Shown here: piece after piece, positions 50,783 to 59,134 of the stretch | Layout of the letters: every line of letters begins with the position of its first letter | How positions within the stretch are numbered: position 1 is the stretch's first letter | NCBI RefSeq assembly: GCF_000828085.3 | Contig: NZ_JXCA02000001.1 | Location: forward strand, 1,069,641-1,131,086 | DNA from: Scytonema tolypothrichoides VB-61278 | GTDB lineage: Bacteria; Cyanobacteriota; Cyanobacteriia; Cyanobacteriales; Nostocaceae | Direction: 5' to 3' | Length of the DNA: 61,446 nucleotides | The notes under the pieces: generated by a model | Told to the model about the DNA's origin: nothing | What the model saw: only the letters and a program-made list of their open reading frames with translations | Database searches by the model: none | Translations under genes and position numbers: made by a program

Positions 50783-51277
50783 ATGAAATTAGTAATAGTA
50801 TTGACCTCCTTACTGATAGGTTTCGCCAGTTCGTTAGGAATATCAGCATTGCTCGCTTTGTCATCATTTGCCGCACAAGCAATACCCACCACGTCAAATG
50901 CTCAAATCGCTTCTCAGCCGCCGCACAGATCAGAAAAACAACTGGTGATGACAGAAGACAACGCACCTTATTCTGAGTTGATGATGAATGGATGGCGCGG
51001 TTTTAGCAAGGAGGAAGCGCTTCGTTTATTTGGTAAAGCAAAGTCAAGGGCACAGGGTTTCAAAGACCCAAAACGAGTACAAGAAGCTGAAGACGCTATC
51101 AAAAACGTAGATCAGATTGATTTTGCAGCAAACCGAAGAAAAGCCGCAGACAATCTAGAAAGGGGTGTCTCCGGTATGCGAGAAGAAGGCAGAATAGATG
51201 ATGCCAATGCGCTCCAATTTTTAGCTAATAGAGTTCGTAGCGGCGAAGTGAAAGGTATCTATGATATGATGCGTTGA
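50783..51277 (+). CDS. secreted hypothetical protein
   Basis: 164 aa from ATG 50783, preceded by GGAG. A signal peptide (MKLVIVLTSLLIGFASSLG, cleavage near AAQA) leads to a helical, charged mature part: YSELMMNGWRGFSKEEALRL, KAKSRAQGFKDPKRVQEAED and a C-terminal ALQFLANRVRSGEVKGIYDM. No named domain. It sits alone after cobL. Confidence 0.6.
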   Translation: MKLVIVLTSLLIGFASSLGISALLALSSFAAQAIPTTSNAQIASQPPHRSEKQLVMTEDNAPYSELMMNGWRGFSKEEALRLFGKAKSRAQGFKDPKRVQEAEDAIKNVDQIDFAANRRKAADNLERGVSGMREEGRIDDANALQFLANRVRSGEVKGIYDMMR

Positions 51278-51566
51278 CGTGCACATTTCACTAGTGCATG
51301 ATGACGAAAGTTTCCGTTCACTTTTAGAGATGGGGCGAATAGGGAGGGCTGTTTCACTCCCTAAAAAGCTTATCTTTGCAAGGGATGTCAAAAAGGTAAA
51401 AATGTCAAAAAACTTAAAACTATTATCCTTGGCTCTAGTAGTCTGTCAATTTTGAGTTGAGGGATACAGAAACACGTACATACAAACTGTTGCAAATAAT
51501 TTCGCTTCCTGACTTACCCAGAAGATAACTAGAATAGGTAGCAGTCGCACTACTAACACCGAAAAG

Positions 51567-51809
51567 ATGAAAGCACAAGAAGTGATGGGAAATGTTGATG
51601 AAAAAGGTCAACTGTCTCTAGACGAACCTCTAGCCGTAGAAAAGCAAAGCCGTGTCCGGGTAATTGTATTGTTTGTAGAAGAAGGGATAGATGAGGATGA
51701 TGAATCTAAGGAAGTAGTATTAGAGAGTCTTCGCAAGTCGCTTGAGGAAGCAAAAGCTGGTAACACCAGATCAATTTCTCAATTGTGGGATGGAATAGAT
51801 GCCGAGTGA
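51567..51809 (+). CDS. antitoxin of a type II toxin-antitoxin pair
   Basis: 80 aa, acidic. Start MKAQEVMGNVDEKGQLSLDE with a beta-strand that resembles small cyanobacterial antitoxins, then a Glu/Asp-rich linker (EEGIDEDDESKEVV) and an amphipathic helix ending RSISQLWDGIDAE, as expected of a toxin-binding tail. It overlaps the RelE-like toxin gene by 11 bases, the usual antitoxin-first order. Confidence 0.7.
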   Translation: MKAQEVMGNVDEKGQLSLDEPLAVEKQSRVRVIVLFVEEGIDEDDESKEVVLESLRKSLEEAKAGNTRSISQLWDGIDAE

Positions 51810-52146
51810 ACCTCCCTCAGTTGAAATTAAGTTTACTGATGAATTTAAGCGCCGACTACGCACTCTCTCCAAAAAGTATCGTCAAATTCGGTCTGATGTG
51901 CAGCCAGTCATTGAACAACTCCAAGCAGGCGAATTTCTGGGAGATCAGATTCCAGGAACAGACTATACAGTTTTTAAGGTGCGAGTCCGCAACAGTGATA
52001 TTCAAAAAGGTAAAAGCGCTGGTTATCGATTAATCTATCAGCTTGAGTCACCCACAAGTGTTATCCTATTGCTGATTTACTCCAAGCTTGATCAAGCAGA
52101 TGTTACAGCAGACGAAATCCAGGCTGTAGTAGAAGGATTTCAATAG
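51799..52146 (+). CDS. RelE/ParE-family toxin
   Basis: 115 aa. Core motifs of the RelE fold: EIKFTDEFKRRLRTLSKKYR, the VFKVRVRNSDIQKGKSAGYR strand pair with basic residues, and LIYQLESPTSVILLLIYSKL. The conserved Arg and Lys residues needed for mRNA cleavage in RelE-like toxins are plausible (R67, R69, K75) but not proven. It overlaps its antitoxin gene. Confidence 0.8.
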   Translation: MPSEPPSVEIKFTDEFKRRLRTLSKKYRQIRSDVQPVIEQLQAGEFLGDQIPGTDYTVFKVRVRNSDIQKGKSAGYRLIYQLESPTSVILLLIYSKLDQADVTADEIQAVVEGFQ

Positions 52147-52203
52147 GAAGGCATTGCACTTCAAATTTCAGTTTGTCACTCTCAAACCTCACAAGGAGTC
52201 GCC

Positions 52204-52452
52204 ATGACGCTTGAGTTGTATAAGGAGGTTGCTTTAACTCTCGACTTGAGCGAATATCAGCTTAGAGCGGGTGATATTGCAACGTTAATTGATTTCGTTC
52301 CTCATCCTACTGGTGGAGAAGATGGGTGTCTACTGGAGGTATTCAATGCGGTGGGTGAGTCAATTGCAGTGGTTACTGTACCAGTATCTGCTGTTGAAGC
52401 CTTGCGTGCCGACGAAATTCTAACTGTACGTTCCCTAGCACAAGCCGGTTGA
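52204..52452 (+). CDS. DUF4926 protein
   Basis: 82 aa, five short beta strands: ALTLDLSEYQLRAGDIATLI, DFVPHPTGGEDGCLLEVFNA and VVTVPVSAVEALRADEILTV. It fits DUF4926, small proteins of unknown role that often sit near toxin-antitoxin genes or a putative nuclease. The ribosome site AAGGAG is well placed. It follows the RelE-like gene by 57 bases. Confidence 0.75.
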   Translation: MTLELYKEVALTLDLSEYQLRAGDIATLIDFVPHPTGGEDGCLLEVFNAVGESIAVVTVPVSAVEALRADEILTVRSLAQAG

Positions 52453-52482
52453 TGTGCTTGACATATTCCATTAGCTTACTGA

Positions 52483-52704
52483 TTAGCGGACAACTTCAAC
52501 TCTATCTTCTGGAACAGACTCACCTCGCTCTTGCAGAATTTGGATGTAGAGAGCGATCGCTTCTTCAATATTTGCTACAGCTTCCTCACGAGTTTTCCCC
52601 TGGCTAATGCAACCTGGCAAACTCGGTACCTCGACGACAAAATAACCATCTTCACCAGGATACAGCAGTACTTTGCGCTTAGATTCGGCTTGAGATTTTG
52701 CCAC
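52483..52704 (-). CDS. HicB-family antitoxin without HicA
   Basis: 73 aa with the HicB core VLLYPGEDGYFVVEVPSLPG, CISQGKTREEAVANIEEAIA and LYIQILQERGESVPED. HicB binds and inhibits the mRNA-cleaving toxin HicA. No HicA frame (a ~60-aa double-stranded-RNA-binding-like protein) is present within 100 bases on either side, so it is an orphan or acts elsewhere. Confidence 0.85.
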   Translation of the reverse strand: MAKSQAESKRKVLLYPGEDGYFVVEVPSLPGCISQGKTREEAVANIEEAIALYIQILQERGESVPEDRVEVVR

Positions 52705-52796
52705 TGTTATTGATCAAGACTTACTTGGTAACTTTATCCAAATCCTAACACTCAATCAAAGTTTCACACTTTTTCTGATTGATCTACCCCACATAT

Positions 52797-53453
52797 TCAA
52801 TTCGCTCTTCCCTGTGCAATCATCGCTTCAAATTCTTCTAATGCCTGAAGATTTCCCAGCTGCCAAGCACGTTCCACTAAACCAGGAATAATTTCCACCA
52901 GAGGCATTTCATCAAAAATGGGACTAGTGTTAGATCTTAAGTAGATTGCATCTGTGAGCACATAGATATTCAGCCTACCGCGATCATAAACCCAAACTTC
53001 TGGGACACCAATTGCTCTATATGCATCGAGAGTCGTTTTGGAAGTGACATTTGTTTCGATTGCTAAATCTGGTGGTGGATCGTCAGCTTCCAGGCGACGA
53101 CGACCAATCATGCGTTGATAATTCTTAATATAAAAGCAAGCATCAGGTTCAACTCCTGCTGTATTTTCGCGTTTAAAGGTAGTGGAACCAAAAGGCTGGA
53201 ATCGAATGCCTTTAGCCTTGAGCAATGTTTTGACAATATCAGAAAGAAGGTCTCTGGGAATTTCGTGTTCAGGTAAAGGAGCCATGATTTCTAAAGTACC
53301 CTTGCTATAGGCGACTCTCGCGCTGCGATGTTCTCCCAATTCCTGCAAAATCGACTCAAATTCCTGCCAACTCACGTTTGGGATGGTGACTGCACTACCA
53401 GGTGCCAACTGGATCTGGCTAACGGGTTTGACAACAAGAGTTACAGCAGTCAT
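52797..53453 (-). CDS. Uma2-family (DUF820) putative endonuclease
   Basis: 218 aa. PD-(D/E)xK fold marks: GVEPDACFYIKNYQRM, the PPDLAIETNVTSKT strand with the acidic residues, and YRAIGVPEVWVYDRGRLNIY. Uma2 proteins are very numerous in cyanobacteria, are presumed nucleases, and are often associated with mobile DNA; the substrate is unknown. It lies between the HicB gene and cobK. Confidence 0.85.
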   Translation of the reverse strand: MTAVTLVVKPVSQIQLAPGSAVTIPNVSWQEFESILQELGEHRSARVAYSKGTLEIMAPLPEHEIPRDLLSDIVKTLLKAKGIRFQPFGSTTFKRENTAGVEPDACFYIKNYQRMIGRRRLEADDPPPDLAIETNVTSKTTLDAYRAIGVPEVWVYDRGRLNIYVLTDAIYLRSNTSPIFDEMPLVEIIPGLVERAWQLGNLQALEEFEAMIAQGRAN

Positions 53454-53484
53454 AACTTAAAAATGGGAAACAATCTCTCAAATT

Positions 53485-54228
53485 TCATAGTAGCTGATTC
53501 ACCAACCACGTCACAGCACTCTCCACATTGTTAACTTGTTCTCCTGGTGGAATTGCTGGACGCTTCACCATGACTACCCTCACCCCAAGCTCTCGCGCTG
53601 CAATAATCTTGGCATAGGTAGCATCACCACCGCTATTCTTACTGACGACTGTATCAATTTGATAGTCAATTAAGAGTTTTCGCTCATTGTCTAGGGCAAA
53701 GGGACCGCGATCGCACAATATCACCCCAGATGGCACCAATGCATCAGAATCAGGAAGCTCAATAAGTCGCATCAAAAACCAAATATCCTCCAGACTGGCA
53801 AAAGGTGCAAGTTGCTGCCTACCGATAGTCAGGAATACCCGTTTGGCAAATTCAGGTAATACAGCAGCTGCTGCTTCCACACTATCAACCTCAACCCATT
53901 GGTCAGTGGAAAGACGCTCCCAAGCAGGACGGATGAGCATCAGATGGGGTATTTTACAAGTAGCAGCAGCTGCTGCTGCATGAAAAGAGATTTGCTTAGC
54001 AAAGGGGTGAGTCGCATCAATAAGCACATCTATTTTTGCTTCAAGTAAGTATTCAACCAGCCCCGCTTGACCACCAAAACCTCCAATACGTATCATTCCT
54101 GCTGGCGCATGTGGTTGACTGGTGCGACCAGCTAAAGATGTGATAACTTCTACCTCTGGGAGAACCGAGGCCTTAGCTGCCAATTCTGTCGCGTCACCTG
54201 TTCCGCCAAGAATAAGAAGATGCTTCAT
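53485..54228 (-). CDS. cobK: precorrin-6A reductase
   Basis: 247 aa, NADPH-dependent reductase of precorrin-6A in aerobic cobalamin synthesis. The start HLLILGGTGDATELAAKASV is the nucleotide-binding loop. Other blocks: RTSQPHAPAGMIRIGGFGGQ, VLIDATHPFAKQISFHAAAA, VFLTIGRQQLAPF and VVSKNSGGDATYAKI-like near the C-terminus, all typical of CobK/CbiJ. It is ~3 kb from cobL, separated by the toxin-antitoxin/Uma2 block. Confidence 0.93.
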   Translation of the reverse strand: MKHLLILGGTGDATELAAKASVLPEVEVITSLAGRTSQPHAPAGMIRIGGFGGQAGLVEYLLEAKIDVLIDATHPFAKQISFHAAAAAATCKIPHLMLIRPAWERLSTDQWVEVDSVEAAAAVLPEFAKRVFLTIGRQQLAPFASLEDIWFLMRLIELPDSDALVPSGVILCDRGPFALDNERKLLIDYQIDTVVSKNSGGDATYAKIIAARELGVRVVMVKRPAIPPGEQVNNVESAVTWLVNQLL

Positions 54229-56280
54229 ATTTACGATAGCTAAAGTCTTAGCGCATAAGACTGAATACTTACTATAAAACTTTCAATACCAAATAAAGAT
54301 TCCGGTTTTTCGCAACAAACTACTCGGGAGTATTTGCAAAGTATTTAAGGATGGTTGACCGATACCTTGGGCTACATCGCCCTAAATGGATAAAATCAAG
54401 CTAAGAATATTTTCTTCCATCGAAAGTCAGAATTCTGAACAAATAGTCAATGTCTATATAAAATCGATTGATTTTTTTGCCTAGCCTTACTTAAAGCTTT
54501 CAATTCAACAAATCACTAACAAACAGAAGATCCAATAGTGTTCTTAGTTTTTTCCCATTATGACAAAGACTATTTTTTCATCTCAAATGTTCCTAAATTA
54601 TATAAGCTTTATCAAAGTTACATAAAAGTTGTCAATACCCTTGGACAGACTAGATTTTGTGGCAGTATATTTTTTTATTGTGGTTTACTTCGCACTGACT
54701 GCCAAGAAATACATTGTCATTATTGCTTGCTTTTGCATTAAATTTTTGTACTCTTGGCTGAATGTAAAGGCGGTTGCATCTGAGTGTAAGTCACTTTACC
54801 TGTAGATACAAGTATAGTTTTGGTATCTATATTTTGTTGTTTGTATATTATTCGTATGTAGCATGAACAAACTATTGTTCAGTGAGTACTTATTATTTTT
54901 CTATTTTCTACACTTCAATACATAAATATTTCATGAATTCGATATTTTTAGTTAAGTCAGTTAAGTACAAACACTGAAATCAGAAAAATTTCAAATTCTC
55001 TAACAAACCATACTGGAAACAAGGCGATTATTTACGTTTCCTTGGCTGGCTCATAGTAGTTTTCATACATGTTTCAACTTTTTTTGCAAAAATTATAGTA
55101 ATCTAAATAATAGTGAGTATATTACTTACCATCTACCCATTAACTGAAGTTTTCTATTTTTTCAGGTTATTTACTCAATTTTTTGAGTCTCACTGGAAAT
55201 TATTGAAGGTGGCACTCAAAACTTTCCAGGGTGACGCATTGTCCCCTAAAAATTGGGCAGCACGCCAGGTTCTACAACGGGGGGAACCCCCGCAACAAAC
55301 TGGCTCCTTTATACAACGAGTATCCAACTACGCCGACAGATCAAGAAAACTAAGGCTGCCCAATTTTTTACGTGTTAGACCCCGTGACGATTCGTTACGA
55401 AACAACGTCACATTGTGTTACCAGTATGTATGATGAAAATACCTTTTTATGAAACAGTTGCCTTTGCGCCTCATGACGCAACGTTTGTGTATGAGTTATG
55501 ACTACAATCACTACTTGTATAAGTTTTCTATTCTTATAATTCAAACAAGCATCTACTTAGGCTAGGCAAAACTTGGCGGACAGCCATATGGGAATAATAG
55601 GTAGAGACGGGAATATACCTCTCCTTGTTTACAGAAGTTTCAGTGAAGTCGAATAGTTTTGGTATGGAAAAATACTCTAGAACGGTCTATTTGAGAAATA
55701 GCTATCCACTTTCCAAATTTTTTGTGGTACCTCATGATGCTGTAAACTTTCCGGCTAAGTACACGTCACCATAAAACGGGTTCGGAATTGGCTTAAGAGA
55801 TAATTAATTTCCCTGTTTTGGCATAATTTTGATTTCCGAACCCTATTAATGATGAGTTGTACTAAGTGTACTCCTCAGTACAATCAATGTAGATAAGTAG
55901 CTCAAACTCTGTGTATAAGCCATCTGTAATTTCTCCCGATCTCTCATACAAGAGCAGTAAAACTAAGTAAAACCTTACCTTAAACCCTCAAAGCTAGCGA
56001 ACCAGGAATTAGGCATCTCCAACCATTGCTCTCCTTTTGGGGAGGGCTGTTCGTTTTCAGCGATTGAGTACTGCAATCTGACATCTGTTATTGCTTTGTC
56101 TAAACAGGTGTAACTCATGCTTCAGCAACTACTTAACAAGAGAAAGTAGAAGTTTATGGCAACAATATAGAGTCAAAAAACCCCAAGTTGCTAGTTACCA
56201 ATAGCATCATTTTTCTACTCTTTAGCCACGAGTACCTATCTTCGTATCCTTGTCATTCTTTCAGTCAAAAATTTTTCTTT
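54229..56280. other. 2-kb stretch without a recognised gene
   Basis: Strongly AT-rich for most of its length. It contains a GC-rich repeat at 55240-55340 (GGGGGGAACCCCC palindrome, then GGCTCC) related to the one at 57790-57840, and a CTCTCCTTTTGGGGAG hairpin near 56030. Short open frames (54538-54741, 55113-55433) have no family look and the latter is repeat sequence. The promoter of the PATAN response regulator must be at its end. Confidence 0.5.
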
Positions 56281-57354
56281 ATGAATATGACGACACTTCC
56301 TATTGGTAGATACAGATTTTTTCAAGCATTACAACCACTATCCTTACTAGGAAAAATGACTAGTAAACCTCTGAGTGGTTGTTGGCAAGTGTTTAGTCCG
56401 TCAGCTTCTTGGTCAATCTATTTAGATGAAGGTAAATTGATTTATGCCTGCTACACAGATAAAATGTTTGATGTCATTTACAGGCATTTACAGTGTTTAA
56501 GTGAGCAAATTCCTAATCTCAATAGTGGAATTTGTAAACAGTTCGAGGCGTTCTTTGAGACTGGACTTAACAATCAAGGAATAGAAAATCTAGATTATTT
56601 AGCTATTTGCTGGCTCGTGAATCAAAAGTATATGACTCCTGAGCAAGCAGGAATGTTAATAGAGCAATTAGCGATAGAAATTCTTGAACCATTTCTGAAT
56701 ATCAAAGAGGGAAGTTATGAATTTAGTTCGGAAAATTTCCTCAATGATATGCCAAAATTTTGTCAACTTGATTTACGTTTAATTGTTGAAAATTGTCAAA
56801 ATCAAACACAAGAACAGGAAAATACGACATCACGCCGGATACAACGTCGATTCCAATCTTTTTCCTCAAAAATCAGACAGTCAAAAGCCAAACTCGAACA
56901 AAAGTTTACAAATTTCACCAGTCCTGAAACAGTAGATTTTAATAATGATCGTCAATTCCAACAGAATTTCCAAAAGCATTCTCACACAAAGAGTTATACA
57001 ATAATCTGCATTGATGATAGTCCGGTTATCATCAATTCTATCACCAATTATTTAGATAATAAAATATTTTCTGTGATTGGAATAGATGATTCTTTAAAAG
57101 CTTTAATGCAAATTATCCGCATTAAACCTGACCTCATTTTACTAGATATCGAAATGCCAAACTTAGACGGTTATGAACTGTGTACCTTGTTACGAAAACA
57201 TTCATACTTTCAGAACACGCCAGTGATTATGGTTACGGGCAGAGCAGGATTAATAGACAGAGCAAAAGCAAAGATGGTTAGAGCTACTGGCTATCTCATC
57301 AAGCCTTTCACACAAGTAGATTTGCTGAAAATTATCTTTCAACACATAGAGTAA
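56281..57354 (+). CDS. PatA-like response regulator (PATAN/DUF4388 plus receiver domain)
   Basis: 357 aa from ATG 56281 (MNMTTLPIGRYRF); the upstream frame adds a stretch without homology. The N-terminal ~190 residues are a PATAN domain (LSGCWQVFSPSASWSIYLDE, FEAFFETGLNNQGIENLDYL). A basic linker follows. A receiver domain occupies ~238-355 with acidic pair ICIDDSP, phospho-acceptor LLDIEMPN and LIKPF lysine. PatA-type proteins act in pilus-based movement (PixG/PilG-like) or heterocyst patterning. The usual CheY, CheW, MCP and CheA neighbours are absent except for an Hpt fragment. Confidence 0.85.
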   Translation: MNMTTLPIGRYRFFQALQPLSLLGKMTSKPLSGCWQVFSPSASWSIYLDEGKLIYACYTDKMFDVIYRHLQCLSEQIPNLNSGICKQFEAFFETGLNNQGIENLDYLAICWLVNQKYMTPEQAGMLIEQLAIEILEPFLNIKEGSYEFSSENFLNDMPKFCQLDLRLIVENCQNQTQEQENTTSRRIQRRFQSFSSKIRQSKAKLEQKFTNFTSPETVDFNNDRQFQQNFQKHSHTKSYTIICIDDSPVIINSITNYLDNKIFSVIGIDDSLKALMQIIRIKPDLILLDIEMPNLDGYELCTLLRKHSYFQNTPVIMVTGRAGLIDRAKAKMVRATGYLIKPFTQVDLLKIIFQHIE

Positions 57355-58244
57355 TCTATAAATGATGTTATGTCAAACTCGCGCTAAGTTCACCTAGCTT
57401 AGTTAGTTTGTTGTACATTCAAAGAGTTTAATCTTGCGAGGCTTAGTAGATTAATTTTCATGAAAAAAACATTTCATTTCACAAAAATTATAACAGTTTG
57501 CGGTTAAATACAGTTAGTTTTGACCTGACTTCAACTCGTCTTCTATAATTCGACTATGTACAAGTTTTTAGAGGACAAGGCATTTGTAGAGCAATACAAT
57601 TCATACCAAATTCTAGTAAGTCCGCACGCTTAAGAACATGTCTGGTATAGCTGCACCTGTGCCAGAGAGTAAATGTTGGGTTCCACTTTGTTCTAACCCC
57701 AGAACCAGGGCGTAAGCGCAAAGCGTAAGCGTCTGGTGGAGGAGATACAAAGCAACGTCTCTGACAGGAGAGGAAAAACGCTAGTTCCTAACAAAGGCGT
57801 CTACAACAAGGAGAACCACTAGAACGGACTGGCTCCTCAAGCAACAAAATCTTAATGTTTAGTTTCACGCATCAGTTCTTATAATAAAAACAAAACTTGA
57901 CAATCACTTTTGTAGGAATGCTCATAATGAGCAGTTTTTATTTTTATATTAGCTTCAAAATATATCAGGGTCATCAAAAGTGATGTATCTCCTCATATAT
58001 CTCTCCTCATATATCAGGGTTATCAAAAGTTAAGTATCTTATCTTGACAATTAGAAATATCTTAAAGCGATTTTAGATTATTCAATGATTGACAGGTTCT
58101 AAGATTTGCTACTATAAATTATCTCATTTGATTAGATCACTAACACCACACCTTGAAATTGCTAAACAGGTACAAAAATTAGTCATGTTTTCTTTGGCAA
58201 TTGGAGATGACTAATGACGATTAATAAATGAACGAAAAAATACT
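57355..58244. other. intergenic region where chemotaxis-type genes are missing
   Basis: Holds a GC-rich repeat (57700-57850, with AACAAGGAGAACCACTAG and GGCTCC) and a 2x direct repeat at 57959-58038 (ATATCAGGGT-ATCAAAAGT-A-GTATCT). No CheY, CheW or MCP remnant can be read in any frame. Confidence 0.5.
57959..58038. repeat. two-copy direct repeat
   Basis: ATATCAGGG(T)-ATCAAAAGT-AGTATCT-like unit appears twice around a CTCCTCATATATCT spacer, 55 bases apart. Confidence 0.55.
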
Positions 58245-59045
58245 ATGTTACGAGACAAGGAACTACAAACTCAGTTGCAGTTTTTAGAGGAAGTAACTAA
58301 CTGCCTCAATACTCTAGAAACTGTATTATTAGAAGTCAAATTTAATCGTGAAATTGCTCTATCAAAAATCAATGCCGGAGTGAGATCTGCTCATTCCATA
58401 AAAGGTAGCGCAGGCATGATGGGATTTCAGACGTTAAGTGTCTTAGCTCACCGATTAGAAGATTCTTTTAAAGTTTTGACAATTCAGAAAGAACTTTTAG
58501 AACTTGACGCTGATTTGCAAAGCTTACTTCTAGCTGGAGTAGATTGGTTACGCCAAATAGTGAAACTACATTCAGAAGGTTATACTATCGATGAACAATG
58601 GTTAGCAACCTTTTGTTATCCAGTTTTTGAAGAGTTACAAGATCGTTTGGGCTGTTTGATTTCTGAGGATACCATAACAATACTTTCACCAGAGAGTGCG
58701 TTACAAGACATTATTCGCTTATTGTTTAAAACAGAAGTAGAAGACTGTCTACAACGCCTAGAATCATTGATTTTAAATACTGAAAAGTCTGTTTTGCGAC
58801 ACGAAGCTAATCTCATGGCAATAGAGTTAGGTGGTTTGGGGGAAATGCTTCAGCTACAAGCTTTTACTCAGCTTTGTAAATCCATAACTGAGAAATTAGA
58901 AGCAGCAGAAGAAGTTGAAGAAATTGCACAGTCAGCCTTGCAAGCATGGCGACAGTCACAAACCTTAATACTCACAAATCAAATTGATAGTTTACCAACA
59001 GAGATTACCCATCAGTTAGTAAATTCTCTCAATAGCTGGGTGTGA
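58245..59045 (+). CDS. Hpt-domain fragment of a CheA-like hybrid histidine kinase
   Basis: 266 aa. Residues ~1-110 are an Hpt domain with the phospho-acceptor H50 in RSAHSIKGSAGMMGF. Residues ~155-245 look like the second Hpt-like or linker repeat (IIRLLFKTEVEDCLQRLESL). Full PixL/PilL-type kinases continue with P2, dimerisation, HATPase and CheW domains (over 900 aa); here the frame ends at a stop after NSLNSWV. It can receive phosphate but has no kinase domain. It is probably a relic that once partnered the PATAN regulator. Confidence 0.7.
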   Translation: MLRDKELQTQLQFLEEVTNCLNTLETVLLEVKFNREIALSKINAGVRSAHSIKGSAGMMGFQTLSVLAHRLEDSFKVLTIQKELLELDADLQSLLLAGVDWLRQIVKLHSEGYTIDEQWLATFCYPVFEELQDRLGCLISEDTITILSPESALQDIIRLLFKTEVEDCLQRLESLILNTEKSVLRHEANLMAIELGGLGEMLQLQAFTQLCKSITEKLEAAEEVEEIAQSALQAWRQSQTLILTNQIDSLPTEITHQLVNSLNSWV

Positions 59046-59134
59046 AGCCGCTAGTTTTGATCTGGAAATAAGCAAATATCCGGAAAGAATAATCTTTGGG
59101 ATGTATAACAAAGGCTAGATACTAGCTGAAGAGT

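Noticed and set aside
54538-54741. 67-aa open frame in the 2-kb gap
   Set aside because: Composition follows the AT-rich background (F, Y, I, L) and no domain or ribosome site is seen.
55113-55433. 106-aa open frame
   Set aside because: The second half is a dispersed GC-rich repeat and the first half is AT-rich low complexity; no coding character.
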